Positions 9,126 to 20,758 of a stretch of 64,000 nucleotides of DNA are shown here, in pieces (the stretch's first letter is position 1; each line of letters opens with the position of its first letter). Made by a program: the position numbers and the translations under genes. This DNA is from Pyropia yezoensis (taxonomy: Eukaryota; Rhodophyta; Bangiophyceae; Bangiales; Bangiaceae), in assembly GCA_009829735.1 (NCBI GenBank), contig CM020620.1:26382951-26446950 (forward strand), read 5' to 3'. The notes below the pieces were generated by a model. It was not told the DNA's origin. It did no database searches and saw nothing but the letters and a program-made list of their open reading frames with translations.

Positions 9126-10359
9126 CGGGCACTCTTCATTGTGGCAAAGGGGGTGCGCCTCCACGAGCGGCGGCGGGGAACAGTGCGGAGGCAGCGGTGA
9201 ACAGTGCGGAGGCGGCGGCGGTGGCCGCGTTGGCGCGATGGCGGCGGCGGCGGCGAGGGTGCCCGTGTGAGGCCCTTTCACAGGTCCCACACCTTCACAT
9301 GTGATGAGGGCCCCTTTCACATGTCCCGACGGCACCCACAAAAAAGCTAGGTCGTACAGGCCGTCACAGCAGAATATGGAGTACATAATGTTTAGGCGAT
9401 AACCGATGAAGCGCCCGCGTGTGCCATGAGAGTGACGTTTTACTTGTTTGGGCTGCGCATAAAGACAAATAACAAAGAACAAACACGGAAAGGCACGATC
9501 AAAGCCCTCAAGGCCCACCATGAAACGGCAAGATGTGCATACAGAAGCAAAGCAGGTCATGCAGGGAGGATGGTGGGAAAAGAAAAAGAGGGCAGAGCGT
9601 TGAGCGCAGGCACCAAAGGGGGCCGGCGCGAAACGGCGGACGTGGGGAGCAGCTCCTCGCAGCGTGTGGTGCGGCGGGGGCGCGTCTATGAAGGCGGCCG
9701 GCGGCGGCCCAGCTCCCCCCGATCGTCACGCCGTGCCGGGGATCTCCTGGGAGCCCAGCCTCATATCCCACCTGTCCTTCCTCCAAGTAGACCGCCCCAG
9801 TAGAAAGGGGGTTACCGGCAAAAAGGAGGACTGCATTGTGACTGCATATTTCCCGGGACGCCGCGCCAGGGCCGCCACCCGCCGGCGGGCTCCCGCAGGG
9901 CTCCCGCAGGGCTCCCACAAAGCTCCCCCCCGCGCCCGCCCCTTTCACATGCCGCCGTCGCCGCCACAGTCGCCACCCCACGCCGGCTCGCGGGCCACGG
10001 CAGCGCTGCGGTCGGAGCTCCCGCGGGCGCGCCCCCCCCCCAAACCTTCTCCCCCACCTCTCGCCACCCCGCTCCCCGTCGCCGACGCGGCGGGGGCGCC
10101 GCGCGAGGCTGTCCTCTCCCGACCGGGCGAGGCTGTCCTCTCCCGACCGGGCACCGGCCGTCAGGGGGGGCGGGGCACCGGCGCGTCCGACGCCACAGCG
10201 CTCTTACCCGCCTGCCCTGCCGCGCGGTTGCCGGCGGGCCGCCGCGACAGGCTGGCGGGCGGGCCCTGCCGCGCGGCTGCCGGCGGGCCGCCTCCGCGAC
10301 AGGCGGGCGGGCCACCCGGCTTAGGGGGGGTTGCCGCGGCGGTGGCCGAAAAGCACCCC

Positions 10360-10408
10360 CTCCTGTTCCCGCTCCTGTTCCCGCTCCTGTTCCCGCTCCT
10401 GTTCCCGC
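10360..10408 (+). repeat. 12-bp tandem repeat, four copies
   Basis: The unit CTCCTGTTCCCG is repeated about four times without change. Confidence 0.85.
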
Positions 10409-10682
10409 ACCAACGCGGGTGGCGGGGCGCTGCCGTCGCCGCGGTCGCAGCGGCGACGCCCGCCGCCTCCGCCCATACCGTCGCGGCACCGCAGCCGGGC
10501 AACCTTGGCCGGCGGCGGCGGCTACCGGCCTCCTCTGATCCAATTGAGCGTCGGCGACTGTCGCATGGGCGCATTGCCGCAAGCACGCGCCGGGTCTGGC
10601 ATCGGATTCAATGGGGTGTTTACAGAGTTGACGTGGACCATGGGCATTGACCGCGGTCCCTCGTTGGGCGTCGATTCCGACC

Positions 10683-10897
10683 ACCCACCGATGGGGAGCT
10701 AGGCGCACGCAGGCGGCCTGGCACAAAGCGAAAAGGTGCTACGCAACGCACACAAATCCGCCCGTCTCACATTGCAATCGCCGGAAAATTTACAGGCTAC
10801 ACGCGCGGACGTCATTGGTGCCCTTGGTCAGATCGCACAAGCCATCGTTGCACGCACCGTCAGTCGGACTGCACCCGTGCCGCTCGCGCGAGTGCGT
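10683..10897 (+). repeat. About 215-bp block, copy 1 of a direct repeat
   Basis: This block, from ACCCACCGATGGGGAGCTAGG to GCGTTGTCCCGT, recurs at 18556-18770 with only a handful of base changes and one short deletion. It has no clear coding frame. The second copy lies about 340 bp upstream of the F-box gene, so it may include promoter sequence. Confidence 0.85.
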
Positions 10898-11441
10898 TGT
10901 CCCGTGCGCGACGTGTCTTTCCCACCAGTTACTGCCCACCCTTGTGACAAGTATGGCCATCTGTTTTGTATTACCAAATCCGCTCGCGTCTACAGGCCGG
11001 TTCGCTCTGTGACGCGGCTAGACGTCATGGCCCCCGGTCGACCTGTTTCTCGGGTCGACCACGCGCTCTCACGGGTAGATGCTTCCAGGAGCGCCCCGCG
11101 CGCCCCATGCCGCGCGAGGGTGCTCGCCCAACGTGGGCGACGTGGCTGCCCGTCGCGCCGACAAGTGGCGATGGATGTGCTTGACGGGAAATGCGGGCGG
11201 GGGGCCGGCCCTGGCGGGTGTACCACAGTGCCAAAAGAACTAGTCCAACGACGCCCGCGTTTTTCGGTCGCGGGTCACACGAACGATGCAGGCGGTGAGC
11301 GCTCCGACTCGCCTCCACGAGTCTGCCCACCCCCCGGCGGCGCCCTGATATAATAGCTCGCAACGGGTGGGTGCTGGAACACCTGCTCACAAGTGCCCCC
11401 CGCAAGGCGCTGTGTGGCAGCGCCGCCGCAGTTCACACGCT

Positions 11442-11562
11442 CCCGCCCCCGTCCCCACCCCCGCCCGCCCCCGCCCTCGCCCCCGCCCCCGCCCCCGCCC
11501 CCGCCCTCGCCCCCGCCTCCGCCCCTGCCCCTGCCCCTGCCCCTGCCCCTGCCCCTGCCCTT
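11442..11562 (+). repeat. CCCCGC / CCCCTG hexamer microsatellite
   Basis: An uninterrupted array of pyrimidine-rich hexamers, CCCCGC first and CCCTGC later. It yields the Pro/Ala and Gly/Ala open frames seen on both strands. Confidence 0.85.
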
Positions 11563-12236
11563 GATCCCGCCCCCAACACCACAGAATGTATGAGGTCTGC
11601 TGCAGCGGCGGTGTGGGTGGTGGTGCTGGCGGTCAAGCCCCGCACGTTCCCGAACTGACATGCCGGGTATGGCCGCCGCCAGAGGAGCCGCCGGCCCTGC
11701 TGTCACCGCCCCCGTCACCGCAGCCACCTCCTGAACTCTTGTGTTGCCTGGCGACCGCGGGGCCGTTGACTGTCCCAGGAGAACGCCCGTCGCCCGCGTC
11801 GCCCGCGTCGCCCGCGTCGCCCTGGTCGCCCCCGTCGCCCCTGTCGCCACCCGTTACCGGCCTTTCGCCGGTGGTTAGACGGTCCCGGGTGACAAGGCTC
11901 TCAAGACTGCCTCTACGACCTACGACTCCGCCCTTGCCGTGTGCGTTGCCTCTTGTGCCTCTCGCACCACCGCCGTCTCCTGTTGGGCCGCTACCGACGT
12001 CGCCCCTGCCACTGGGATCGCCAGAGTACCCGCCCGGATGGTTCGAGTATGACACCACACACGGACTTGGTGGTCTGTACCTGCTCTCCGGCCGCCGCAG
12101 CCCCACCCCCTGAAAGCTCGACCAGGATGGGACGGGGAGAAGCGTGCGGGGTGAGTGTGGGGGGAGCCGCCTTGGACCGGGCACGCCTCGGTGATAGTAG
12201 TTTTTCCGAGGGCCGCAGAAGGTAGAGCGAGAGTCA

Positions 12237-12908
<672 letters not shown>

Positions 12909-13311
12909 GACGGCCGTCGAGAAGTCAGACGGCATCTTTGGCTTGGCAGTCGACGGCCCAGCCGGCTCGCTGCCATTCCCGGTCGTCATCGGCTTGTCCT
13001 CGCCGTCCGCCATCGTGACTCTGCGTGCCGCAAGCCGGCCACTGGAGCCGCAGCATCAGTGTCAACGGCAGCGGGCTCACCGGTTGCGCGAAGGTGCTTC
13101 CAGCAGACCACAGCAACGAGAGGGGTCCTCAAGGAACAACAAGGGCACGAGGCCTGGGCCTCGGTGGCCGGTCGGCCCAGCAAGGCGGGCGGCGCGCCGT
13201 CAAGTCGTTCACGTAGGCAATGATGCAACAGCCCTGCTCGCACCCGCAGGCAGTACACGACGGGGCGCATCACCTTCGTCCAGGTGAGCGGCGCGTGGAC
13301 GACGATGGGGG
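12909..13311. other. No gene seen
   Basis: Short open frames only, with no motif I recognise. It separates the CDC48 relic from repeat copy B. Confidence 0.4.
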
Positions 13312-13660
13312 CGCGCTTCACCGGCCTGGGAAAGGGGGGGGGGGGGACAGCGTGGAGGGAGGAGAGGCGCAGAACCCGGGCGGGAGAGGGGGGGAAGGAG
13401 AGGGCAAGAGCGGTGGGCGGGCGGGAAGAGGCAGACGAGGGGCAACCGGGCTACGCACAGGGCGCCACCGGTTGAAGGCCACGTCTAGCCTGCCTCTCCC
13501 CACGCACGCACGCACCACCCTATACCCACCTTCCCACCCTCCCCCCCCACCCCCCCACCCCCCCCCCCCCCCCCCTCGCCGCCTTCCTCCCCCACTCTTC
13601 CTACCTTGGCCGGGACGGGGCAACAGGGGCGGGCGCGTGCACGACGATGGCGAGCGCGCT
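13312..13660 (+). repeat. Dispersed GC-rich repeat, copy B
   Basis: The most complete copy. It runs from CTTCACCGGCCTGGGAAAGG, through a G-run, GGAGGGAGGAGAGGCG, GGAAGGAGAGGGCAAGAGCGG, the GCGGGAAGAGGCAG block and the ACGCACGCACGCACC block, to a long C-run and GGGACGGGGCAACAGG. Confidence 0.85.
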
Positions 13661-14490
13661 TCACATGCTTGCGAAACGGGGTGCGACAGCTCTTCCGCGA
13701 GCGGGGCAGGGAGGCAGGCACGCATGCATGCGGACACAAGCGCACAGGCACCCGAGCCTTCGCGAGAAGCGCGCGCGCGCGCGCTCCTCCTCACACCCAT
13801 TTAAGGGCGGACATAGGATATTCGACGGAGATGTAGCCCCCTCTTCCACCCCTCGCTAACGACGTCATCCGCGGCGCTGTAAATCGCCAAGCTTGGAGTG
13901 TTTCAGATTCTTCTAATGAGAAGCCTCAGTTCCATCGACCATCTAACCAGGTGGCGAGAACCCTATGTCCGCTCTCTGGGGGTCTTAACTATGTGTGTCC
14001 TGAACGCCAGTGTGTTTACAACGGCGTTGCCGCTCCTAAATTGTTGGTTTCTAGAAAAGGCGGCTCCAATGTGTCCTTCGTTTGAGTTGCCATGTTCTCT
14101 CCGGCGTTTGTGGCTACGTATTTTATAGACTGCTTCATACGGGACACGCGGACAAAAGGCCGAGATTATGGCGTGATTGGGCTGGGCGTGATTGGGCGCG
14201 ATCGCACTTCACGCCCCGGTTTTGGGGGCGTGATACCCAAGCCTTCTACTGGGCCAGCCCCCCATCCACCCCGCCCCTCCCATTGGAACTGGCTTCATCA
14301 TCATTTTGACCCGCACGACTCCCCGTTGTCCCACACCCACTCGTACCCCACCACGCCCTCTACCCCAGCCGACACGCCGGTCGTTCACACCCCCCCCCCC
14401 CCCCCCCCCCTGCCCGGCCCGGACCCCGGCACCGGCCCCGGTTCCGCTCCTAGCCGCTCGTATCCTCTTTACAATAGGACCAACGGGAGC

Positions 14491-14554
14491 GAAAACGTAG
14501 GAGCCCCACACTGGCCATCTCTATCAAGATGGCCAGTGCGGCTCCTACGTTTTC
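14491..14554. repeat. Long imperfect hairpin over a start codon
   Basis: GAAAACGTAGGAGC (14491-14504) pairs with GCTCCTACGTTTTC (14541-14554), and ACTGGCCATCT (14510-14520) with AGATGGCCAGT (14527-14537), leaving a six-base loop and a small internal loop. That is 25 paired bases. The ATG of the 14529 ORF lies within the right arm. Confidence 0.9.
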
Positions 14555-15230
14555 CTCCGCACATGACCCCGACGTGCCGTACGTGTCGCCGGTAGCGGAC
14601 GCCTCGACAGGTGATGCACACTCTACCAAAGGCGCCGCGCGTGGCCATACACCGGGTTCCTCACACCAGCCCCCCGCGACTGTGGTGGGTCCGCCTTCGG
14701 TGGATGTTGTAGGCGCTGAGACGCGGGTATTTGTTCGAGCTGGTCGGCTGGACGACTGGTGGACCTGCGGGAGAGCGAAAGGCACGAGTGTGTATGCTGC
14801 GATTGGCGACGGCCAGGTGCTGATGGGGACCATACCCCATCGCCTACGTGCAGCGGAGGATGTGGCGACAAACATCCGGCGGACGGACAGGACCTCGCAG
14901 ATGATTTGGTACAAAAACCACCGACACTGCACCATGATTGTCCGTGGGATGAGTGACGATGTTGGTATTCCCGTGCACAAGGACCATACCCTGCTGGCGA
15001 GAAACAAGGGAGGCGGCGACTCCGTCATGCGTCGCCTCGCATCCGTCTATGGCAGACGGCTGCGGGTGGTGACGTCAACAAGCTCCCTGGTTGGCTGTCG
15101 CTGGAGAACTCTGGCGCTCCTGCCTCTGGGATTAGCGAAACAGGTGGTGGCGACCGACCCCGACGGGCTGTACACAGGCGAAAAGGAGAGGCCAGCGCCC
15201 TGCAACACATCGCCGTCATCACCCTCATGA
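14529..15230 (+). CDS. Hypothetical protein, 233 residues
   Basis: An uninterrupted frame starting at an ATG in good context (AAGATGGCC). The first 60 residues are Ala/Pro/Ser-rich. From about residue 65 on, the protein has balanced composition (for example RAGRLDDWWTCGRAKG, then MIWYKNHRHCTMIVRGMSDD), which suggests a folded domain. I do not recognise a family and see no signal peptide or membrane segment. It converges with the orphan gene at 15715-16920. The start codon lies inside a hairpin of 25 paired bases, which might limit translation or mark an inverted duplication. Confidence 0.45.
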   Translation: MASAAPTFSSAHDPDVPYVSPVADASTGDAHSTKGAARGHTPGSSHQPPATVVGPPSVDVVGAETRVFVRAGRLDDWWTCGRAKGTSVYAAIGDGQVLMGTIPHRLRAAEDVATNIRRTDRTSQMIWYKNHRHCTMIVRGMSDDVGIPVHKDHTLLARNKGGGDSVMRRLASVYGRRLRVVTSTSSLVGCRWRTLALLPLGLAKQVVATDPDGLYTGEKERPAPCNTSPSSPS

Positions 15231-15484
15231 CATAGGCGACTGTCATTCTGACGTACGTCACAAGCGATAGATATGAAAAAGGCACGCGCAAGGTTCTGGG
15301 AGCCCACCCGCGTGGGAGCCCACCCGCGACGCGGTTTGCTGTACCTTGGCGGTGGTGGCTGCTGTGGATGAGCGGGGTGGCTGTGGCGGTAGTGTCCCTT
15401 CAGCCCTGTAGACTGCACAAGAAATACCAGAGACGAGCGCGACGCCACATGTAGCCATTGACAGTGTCTCTATTCGTCTGGGTT

Positions 15485-15687
15485 GCGGTAAAGACAAACA
15501 GACAAAAAAAAACAAGAGTGCACCCCACCCTCGTCATGCGCGGGTGGCGCCGCGTAGCCCCCAAAGGACAAGATGGGCGTCCGCGGCGGTAAAGACAAAC
15601 AGACAAAAAAAAACAAGAGTGCACCCCACCCTCGTCATGCGCGGGTGGGGCCGCGTAGCCCCCAAAGGACAAAATGGGCGTCCGCGG
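15485..15687 (+). repeat. Tandem duplication, two 101-bp units
   Basis: Two nearly identical 101-bp units start at 15485 and 15586. Each contains GTAAAGACAAACAGAC, an A9 run and CACCCTCGTCATGCGCGGGT. They lie between the 3' ends of two convergent orphan ORFs. Confidence 0.9.
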
Positions 15688-15714
15688 CACGGGGCGCCCG
15701 CCCAAAATGATACC

Positions 15715-16920
15715 TCACTCATGGCTGGAAGAGTCCCCGGCGTCCGTCCGCCGCACCCACTCGGCGTCCGAGTCTGCATTCGCTTCTTCCCGAGTGTCGG
15801 CCGGAGGCGGGACCGGGGGCGGGGCGTCCGCGTCAGCATCCGCTTCTTCCGGCGCCGACGTGCCCTCCGAAAGCGGGGGCTCGTTACAAAGGCTCCGTGC
15901 ATGCACGTTGTGGTGCCACAGCTCGTTGCAGAGCCGAAGTAACTCCTTGAATACGACGGGCAGCCCACCAGACACGGACGCGCCGCCGCCAACGCCACCA
16001 GAACCACCCGCAGTACCTGTAGACGGGGCTTGAAAAACCACGTCCGCGGGTCCGCCAGCATGGGCGGAGTCGTCCCCCGTCGACTGCTGGTCCAGAAGAC
16101 GGTGCATGTTAGAGATCATCGTTGTCTGCCGCTCGACAAGCTCCTTGAGTTCTATCAGTTCATCGTCGAGACAACTGATTACGACCTTGCGTCTGTGGCG
16201 TTGGTGGTCTCGTCGACGGGTACCCCGATGCCTTGGACGGGCGCCCCTCCGACGTCGACGACCATCTTTCTGCCCGTCCGAACCGGTGTCCGTCCCGCCG
16301 CCGGCTGCGCTCGCCGCTGCACCAGCCGCTGCGACAGTGACACTGTCGGTTGCGTCCGTCTCGCCGCCGCTGCCTGCACCAGCCGCTGCGCCCACCACTG
16401 CGCCTGCCGCTGCACAGGCCGCAGCGGCAGTGTCACCGCCGGCTGCGCCCGCCTCGCCGCCTGAGCGAGTGGCGGTGTCCGCCTCGCCGCCGGCTGCGCC
16501 CGCCGCTGCACCAGCCACAGCGACAGCTTCACCGCCGGCTGCGCCCGCCTCGCCGCCGGTTGCGCCCGCCGCTGCACCAGCCACAGCGACAGCTTCACCG
16601 CCGGCTGCGCCCGCCTCGCCGCCTGCGCGAGTGGCAGTAAAAGGATCTGTGCCACTGGGACGAGGCCCGGTGTGTTGTACGGTACAGGCACGGCGCAGAC
16701 TTTTGCAGATGGCGACGTCCAGAGCCCATCGAACATTGCCTGGAAGCAGATCAGGGCTTCCGGCGTCACCAGACGCGTCCATCGAAGGACTGTACTGCCG
16801 CAAGACCCGATCACACCGCGCGTCAACCATGCGTTTGACAGCCTCGCGCACCACGGGAACACGGCACAGGGCCAGGTCGAAGCTGACGGTACCCGTGGAA
16901 GAATCTCGATGGCGCTTCAT
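15715..16920 (-). CDS. Hypothetical protein with Ala/Gly repeats and coiled coil
   Basis: A protein of 401 residues from the ATG at 16920; an in-frame GTG upstream would add 23 mostly hydrophobic residues. The first 95 residues have ordinary composition. Residues about 95-215 are repeats of Gly-Glu-Ala and Ala-Val type (a 22-residue unit, 66 bp in DNA, is seen twice almost exactly near 16497-16630). Then come a basic Arg-rich segment that could be a nuclear localisation signal, a Leu/Glu-rich coiled-coil stretch (DDELIELKELVERQ), a Gly/Ser linker and an acidic tail. No family is recognised. The mixture of low-complexity and helical parts suggests a scaffold or regulatory protein, but that is only inference. 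Confidence 0.5.
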   Translation of the reverse strand: MKRHRDSSTGTVSFDLALCRVPVVREAVKRMVDARCDRVLRQYSPSMDASGDAGSPDLLPGNVRWALDVAICKSLRRACTVQHTGPRPSGTDPFTATRAGGEAGAAGGEAVAVAGAAAGATGGEAGAAGGEAVAVAGAAAGAAGGEADTATRSGGEAGAAGGDTAAAACAAAGAVVGAAAGAGSGGETDATDSVTVAAAGAAASAAGGGTDTGSDGQKDGRRRRRGARPRHRGTRRRDHQRHRRKVVISCLDDELIELKELVERQTTMISNMHRLLDQQSTGDDSAHAGGPADVVFQAPSTGTAGGSGGVGGGASVSGGLPVVFKELLRLCNELWHHNVHARSLCNEPPLSEGTSAPEEADADADAPPPVPPPADTREEANADSDAEWVRRTDAGDSSSHE

Positions 16921-17154
16921 CGTAGCATCAACCAGTAGCAGGTACAGTAGCGATACCGCTCCTAGCGGCTGGTACAGCCCCTGGTTCACCGTCGCCTCCT
17001 AGCCACGGCCGCCGCCGCCACCACCGCTCGGGTCTCCCAATTGGGCGACAGACACGGCACACCCCCAGAGCCGCCCCAAGTTGACGCCAACAGGGGCCAG
17101 AGAACGTTGCCGCAACGCCCTAGGGGGGTGGAAGAGGGGGGGGAAAAGAGGCCA

Positions 17155-17440
17155 AGCGCGGTGGGCGAGTGGGGCAACGCTCTAGGGGGGTGGGAGAGAG
17201 GGGAGAAAGTGGGCAAGAGCGGTGGGCGGGCGGGAAGAGGCAGGCGCGGGGCAACCGGTCCCCGCACAGGGCGTCGCCAGTTGAAGGCCACCTCTAGCCT
17301 GCCTCTCCCCACGCACGCACGCACCACCCTATACCCACCTTCCCACCCTCCCCCACCACCTCCTCAACCCCCCCCCCCCCCGCCGCCACCTCCCTCCCCC
17401 ACTCTTCCTACCTCGGCCGGGACGGGGCGACAGGGGCGGG
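17155..17440 (+). repeat. Dispersed GC-rich repeat, copy C
   Basis: Same order as copy B from the AAGAGCGGTGGGCGGGCGGG block through the ACGCACGCACGCACC block and C-run to GGGACGGGGCGACAGG. It is followed directly by the start of another copy. Confidence 0.85.
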
Positions 17441-17466
17441 CGCGTGCACGGGGAAGGCGGGTGGCG

Positions 17467-17570
17467 GGCTTCACCGGCCTGGGAAAGGGGGGGTGGGGGA
17501 CAGCGTGGAGGGAGGAGAGGCGAAGGAGGCGGGTGGGAGAGGGGGGGAAGGAGAGGGCAAGAGCGGTCGG
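17467..17570 (+). repeat. Dispersed GC-rich repeat, copy D (left part)
   Basis: Repeats the left part of copy B, from GGCTTCACCGGCCTGGGAAAG to GGAGAGGGCAAGAGCGG, then breaks off. With copy C it forms a tandem head-to-tail junction. Confidence 0.8.
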
Positions 17571-18555
17571 TGTCGATTCTGCCTCGAATTGCATTCTTCC
17601 TGTAACCGGCTTGTTGTAATTTCTTCCCGACTGGCCGCGCCGGCGGTGCGCGGTCCAGCCGCTGGGCGGGCTCCCTGCTGCGCCCGTGGCCGTTGGTCTT
17701 CCTCCCGCCACGGTGTGGTGGCGTCCCCTACGCTTCCACCGCGGCAGGCGCCCGCCCGTGCGTGGGCCACTCACCCCTGCACCGTTGGCCGTGGCCGGAG
17801 GCGGGGGCGGGGGCGGGGCTGGCCCCCCTCCTGCCCCTGGTCGGCCACGCCTGCCTGCCGCAGCGGCCGCCCGGTCACGGCCGCTGCATTTGCCTCTCCC
17901 TCTTGGTGCTGCTGCCTGTGGCGTTGGCGGCAAGCGGCGCGACGCGCGCTCGCCGCAATTTGCCCGCCTGCTTCCACTCGCCGGCCGCAGCAGCTGCGCC
18001 CCCCTCTCTGCCTTCCTGCTTTCGCGCGCGGCCCCCGGCACCCCGTGTGGGCACGGGCGCGGGTGGCGGCGCGACCCGCCGCCGTTCAAGAACGGCGCGG
18101 GGAGGCGGTCACTGCCGGCCAGACCGGCCGGCAGCGTCCTTCCTCCTCGCGCTGCCCGCCCGCCCTCCCATGCTTGCTCCAGGTTGCAGCTGCCCGAGGG
18201 GTCATAGCGCCCTACTTCCTCGCACAAGACGCGCAAGATTGATCAACCTTTCTGCTTTATCACGGCGGCGGTGCTCGCAGGCTCCCCGTGGGTGGACGAC
18301 GGGTGACGGGGCAGCCAACGCCCCGCTTATCCCCGTCTACCCAACGCGCGGCACCACCGCGGCGGTTGACGGTCCACTCGCATGCGTATTGATGCCTGTA
18401 TCTCTGCTTCTCTGCTTCTCTTTTCTGTAGGGCCGACCCATTCGACGGGTCGGTCAGCTAGCCGCACGGGGGGTGCCAGCGTAGCCTTCTCAGCGAAACC
18501 CATAAAAGTCACGTTACTGGCGCCTCTTCCCCCTCGGCTACCCTGGTTACGGCCT
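17571..18555. other. No recognisable gene
   Basis: Several overlapping open frames exist on both strands, all low in complexity (Arg/Pro/Ala). I see no family motif. Confidence 0.45.
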
Positions 18556-18770
18556 ACCGACGGGGAGCTAGGCGCACGTCGGCGGCCTGGCACAAAGCGA
18601 AGAGGTGCTACGCAACGCACACCAATCCGCCCGTCTCACATTGCAATCGCCGGAAAATTTACAGGCTACACGCGCGGACGTCATTGGTGCCCTTGGTCAG
18701 ATCGCACAAGCCATCGATGCACCGTCAGTCGGACTGCACCCGTGCCGCTCGCGCGAGTGCGTTGTCCCGT
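18556..18770 (+). repeat. About 215-bp block, copy 2 of a direct repeat
   Basis: Near-identical to 10683-10897. It lies about 340 bp upstream of the F-box gene start. Confidence 0.85.
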
Positions 18771-19108
18771 CCAGTGACTTTCCCGCCTCCCGACTGCGAG
18801 CACACCCACCGCTTTCCGGGCCGCTTTTACGGCCGCCCGTGCGACCGCCGGTCCATCAGCCCAAGCCGGCACACCCGCCGGTGGGGCCGCCGCTGCTGTC
18901 GCCGCTGTGACCTTTTTTGAGGCTATCCCCTCCTCGCTGTGCACGTCCCTCCTGCGTGGTCTTGCTTCCCTCCCGGTTTTTTGTTACGTGATGCCCCCTT
19001 TCCCCCCCCCAACCCCCCACCAACCCCCCCCCCTCCTGGCCCCGGAACGGCGGGGCCCCTTCCCTCAAGCGACGTCTCTCCCTGTCTAGTGCGGCGACTC
19101 TGTGGGAA

Positions 19109-20758
19109 ATGGCGGCACGCCATACTTCGCCATCTTTGCTTGACCTCCCCGACGACACACTGTTCTTGGTGTGCCAAGCGGTTTGTGCTACACGCGGCGG
19201 CCATGCCGTGTTGGTGCGTACCTGCAAGAAGCTGGCACGCATCGCACGTGAAGCGCTCACGGAGGTCCACGTGCGCCTCCCTCGTCGTCTGCACATCGGC
19301 TCGTCTCTCCCCTCTTTGGCTGGCGACTGCTTGTGGGGCAGCGACGGTGTTGCAGACGCAAGGGCAGTGTACAGCAGCATGCGAGACTGTCTGTCTTTGA
19401 CTTCCTTGGCCTTCCTCTACAACGACCGCGAGACGAGCGATGGGGTGGTCGACCACCTCCCTTGTATGGCGGAGTGGGTGGGTCGTTTTTTCAATACCCT
19501 CGTACCCCTGCTACAGAAGGAGTACGCCTCTGGCACCCGGGGCGAGCGTCGCCACCCGCGACTTCATGCGCTTGCTGTCCACGGCGCTGCCCTGCGGATT
19601 GCAAGCCTCGTGTGGTCGCGGCCCCTGGCGCGGCTGCGTTTCCTGCGTCTGTGTTGTGTGCACACAGACGAGGACACGCCTGCTGTTGCCGGCCGAATTA
19701 TTCCGGCGCACGCACCCTCCCTCGAACACTTGGCCGTGCGTTTACAGTGGGGCGATACCCTGGACACTGGAGCAGCCGCGCTCGACGCGGTTTTTCAAGG
19801 CGTTCCCCCCCTTCCGTGCCTCAGCACGCTCATTGTCGTCGGATGTGTCGGCGCCGGGCTTGCCGCGCGGATCGCAGCTCTTTCGCCGGGGTTGCGGGCG
19901 CTGGACGTGGAGGGCGGCCTCTTATCTGGTGCCATGGAGGCGTGGTCGCTCCCCTCCCTTATCCGCCTGAGTACGGTCTCTCTGGTCTACCGCAGCGACG
20001 TTCCGCGCGACTTTAGGGCCGGCGAAGTCCAGCGGTTTCTCCGGTCGCGCGCGCTACATTACTTGACGCTGGTGCCCCCGGACCCGGACCCGCCCCCCCC
20101 CGATGCGGACCACGAGGCGGGCGTTCCACTTGACATCGCTCTCGCCATCAGCGGCTGTGCCTCCCCACCCGTGACAATCGACTTTACGGGCGACTATGTG
20201 GGCTGGTCTCCCACCGTTTTTGGGTACCACTGCCTGGACATTATGTTCCATGTTCCACATGCACGGAGTGTCGCCGATGTGACGATTGCCCTTCCGGACG
20301 ACATTCACCAGGACGCCATGCACGTGCTCGGGCGCCTACCCCACCTGTATTCTCTGCACCTGTCTGTAGGGGCAGGGCCCGAGCGGCTTCTCGTTCCCTG
20401 GGTGGTGCCCAACGTGAAAAATCTGTCGGTGGAGTTTCGCGTCCCCCCGGGACCCGCGGCAGCGCTTATCCACGGCCTCGCCGCGGCGGCAGCGACGGTG
20501 ACCACCCCCTCCCGGCTCCACACACTTGTGGTGCAGGGCGGGCCGATAATGGACAGTTCCCTGGCTGTGCCCCTGCGCTCCTTCCTCTCCTCTCTTCGAT
20601 GGATTACCATCGTGCCGCAGTCACCCGAGCTGGGTGGACAAATGGCGGGCTGTCGGGGTGGGGGGGTGGCCGTACCCTCTCAAGACTGTTGTGTGGAGCA
20701 CATGGGCGAGTGGATGACCGCGGCGCTGTCCCCGTCGGCTACTGTGAATGTTGTTTGA
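19109..20758 (+). CDS. F-box-like protein
   Basis: An intact, intronless frame of 549 residues, with its ATG in good context (GGAAATGGCG). Residues about 9-50 resemble an F-box (LLDLPDDTLFLVCQAV, then VRTCKKLARIAREAL), the motif that binds Skp1 in SCF ubiquitin ligases. The rest has many Leu/Val-rich stretches such as LRALDVEGG and LSTLIVVGCVG, like degenerate leucine-rich repeats that would bind a substrate. No catalytic domain is expected. The F-box match is to a short, variable motif, so the family is likely but not certain. The upstream region carries copy 2 of the duplicated block. Confidence 0.65.
   Translation: MAARHTSPSLLDLPDDTLFLVCQAVCATRGGHAVLVRTCKKLARIAREALTEVHVRLPRRLHIGSSLPSLAGDCLWGSDGVADARAVYSSMRDCLSLTSLAFLYNDRETSDGVVDHLPCMAEWVGRFFNTLVPLLQKEYASGTRGERRHPRLHALAVHGAALRIASLVWSRPLARLRFLRLCCVHTDEDTPAVAGRIIPAHAPSLEHLAVRLQWGDTLDTGAAALDAVFQGVPPLPCLSTLIVVGCVGAGLAARIAALSPGLRALDVEGGLLSGAMEAWSLPSLIRLSTVSLVYRSDVPRDFRAGEVQRFLRSRALHYLTLVPPDPDPPPPDADHEAGVPLDIALAISGCASPPVTIDFTGDYVGWSPTVFGYHCLDIMFHVPHARSVADVTIALPDDIHQDAMHVLGRLPHLYSLHLSVGAGPERLLVPWVVPNVKNLSVEFRVPPGPAAALIHGLAAAAATVTTPSRLHTLVVQGGPIMDSSLAVPLRSFLSSLRWITIVPQSPELGGQMAGCRGGGVAVPSQDCCVEHMGEWMTAALSPSATVNVV

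Noticed and set aside
9664-10726. Long overlapping ORFs on both strands (about 300 codons)
   Set aside because: Low-complexity Pro/Arg/Ala/Gly products follow from GC-rich repeats; no start context or family support.
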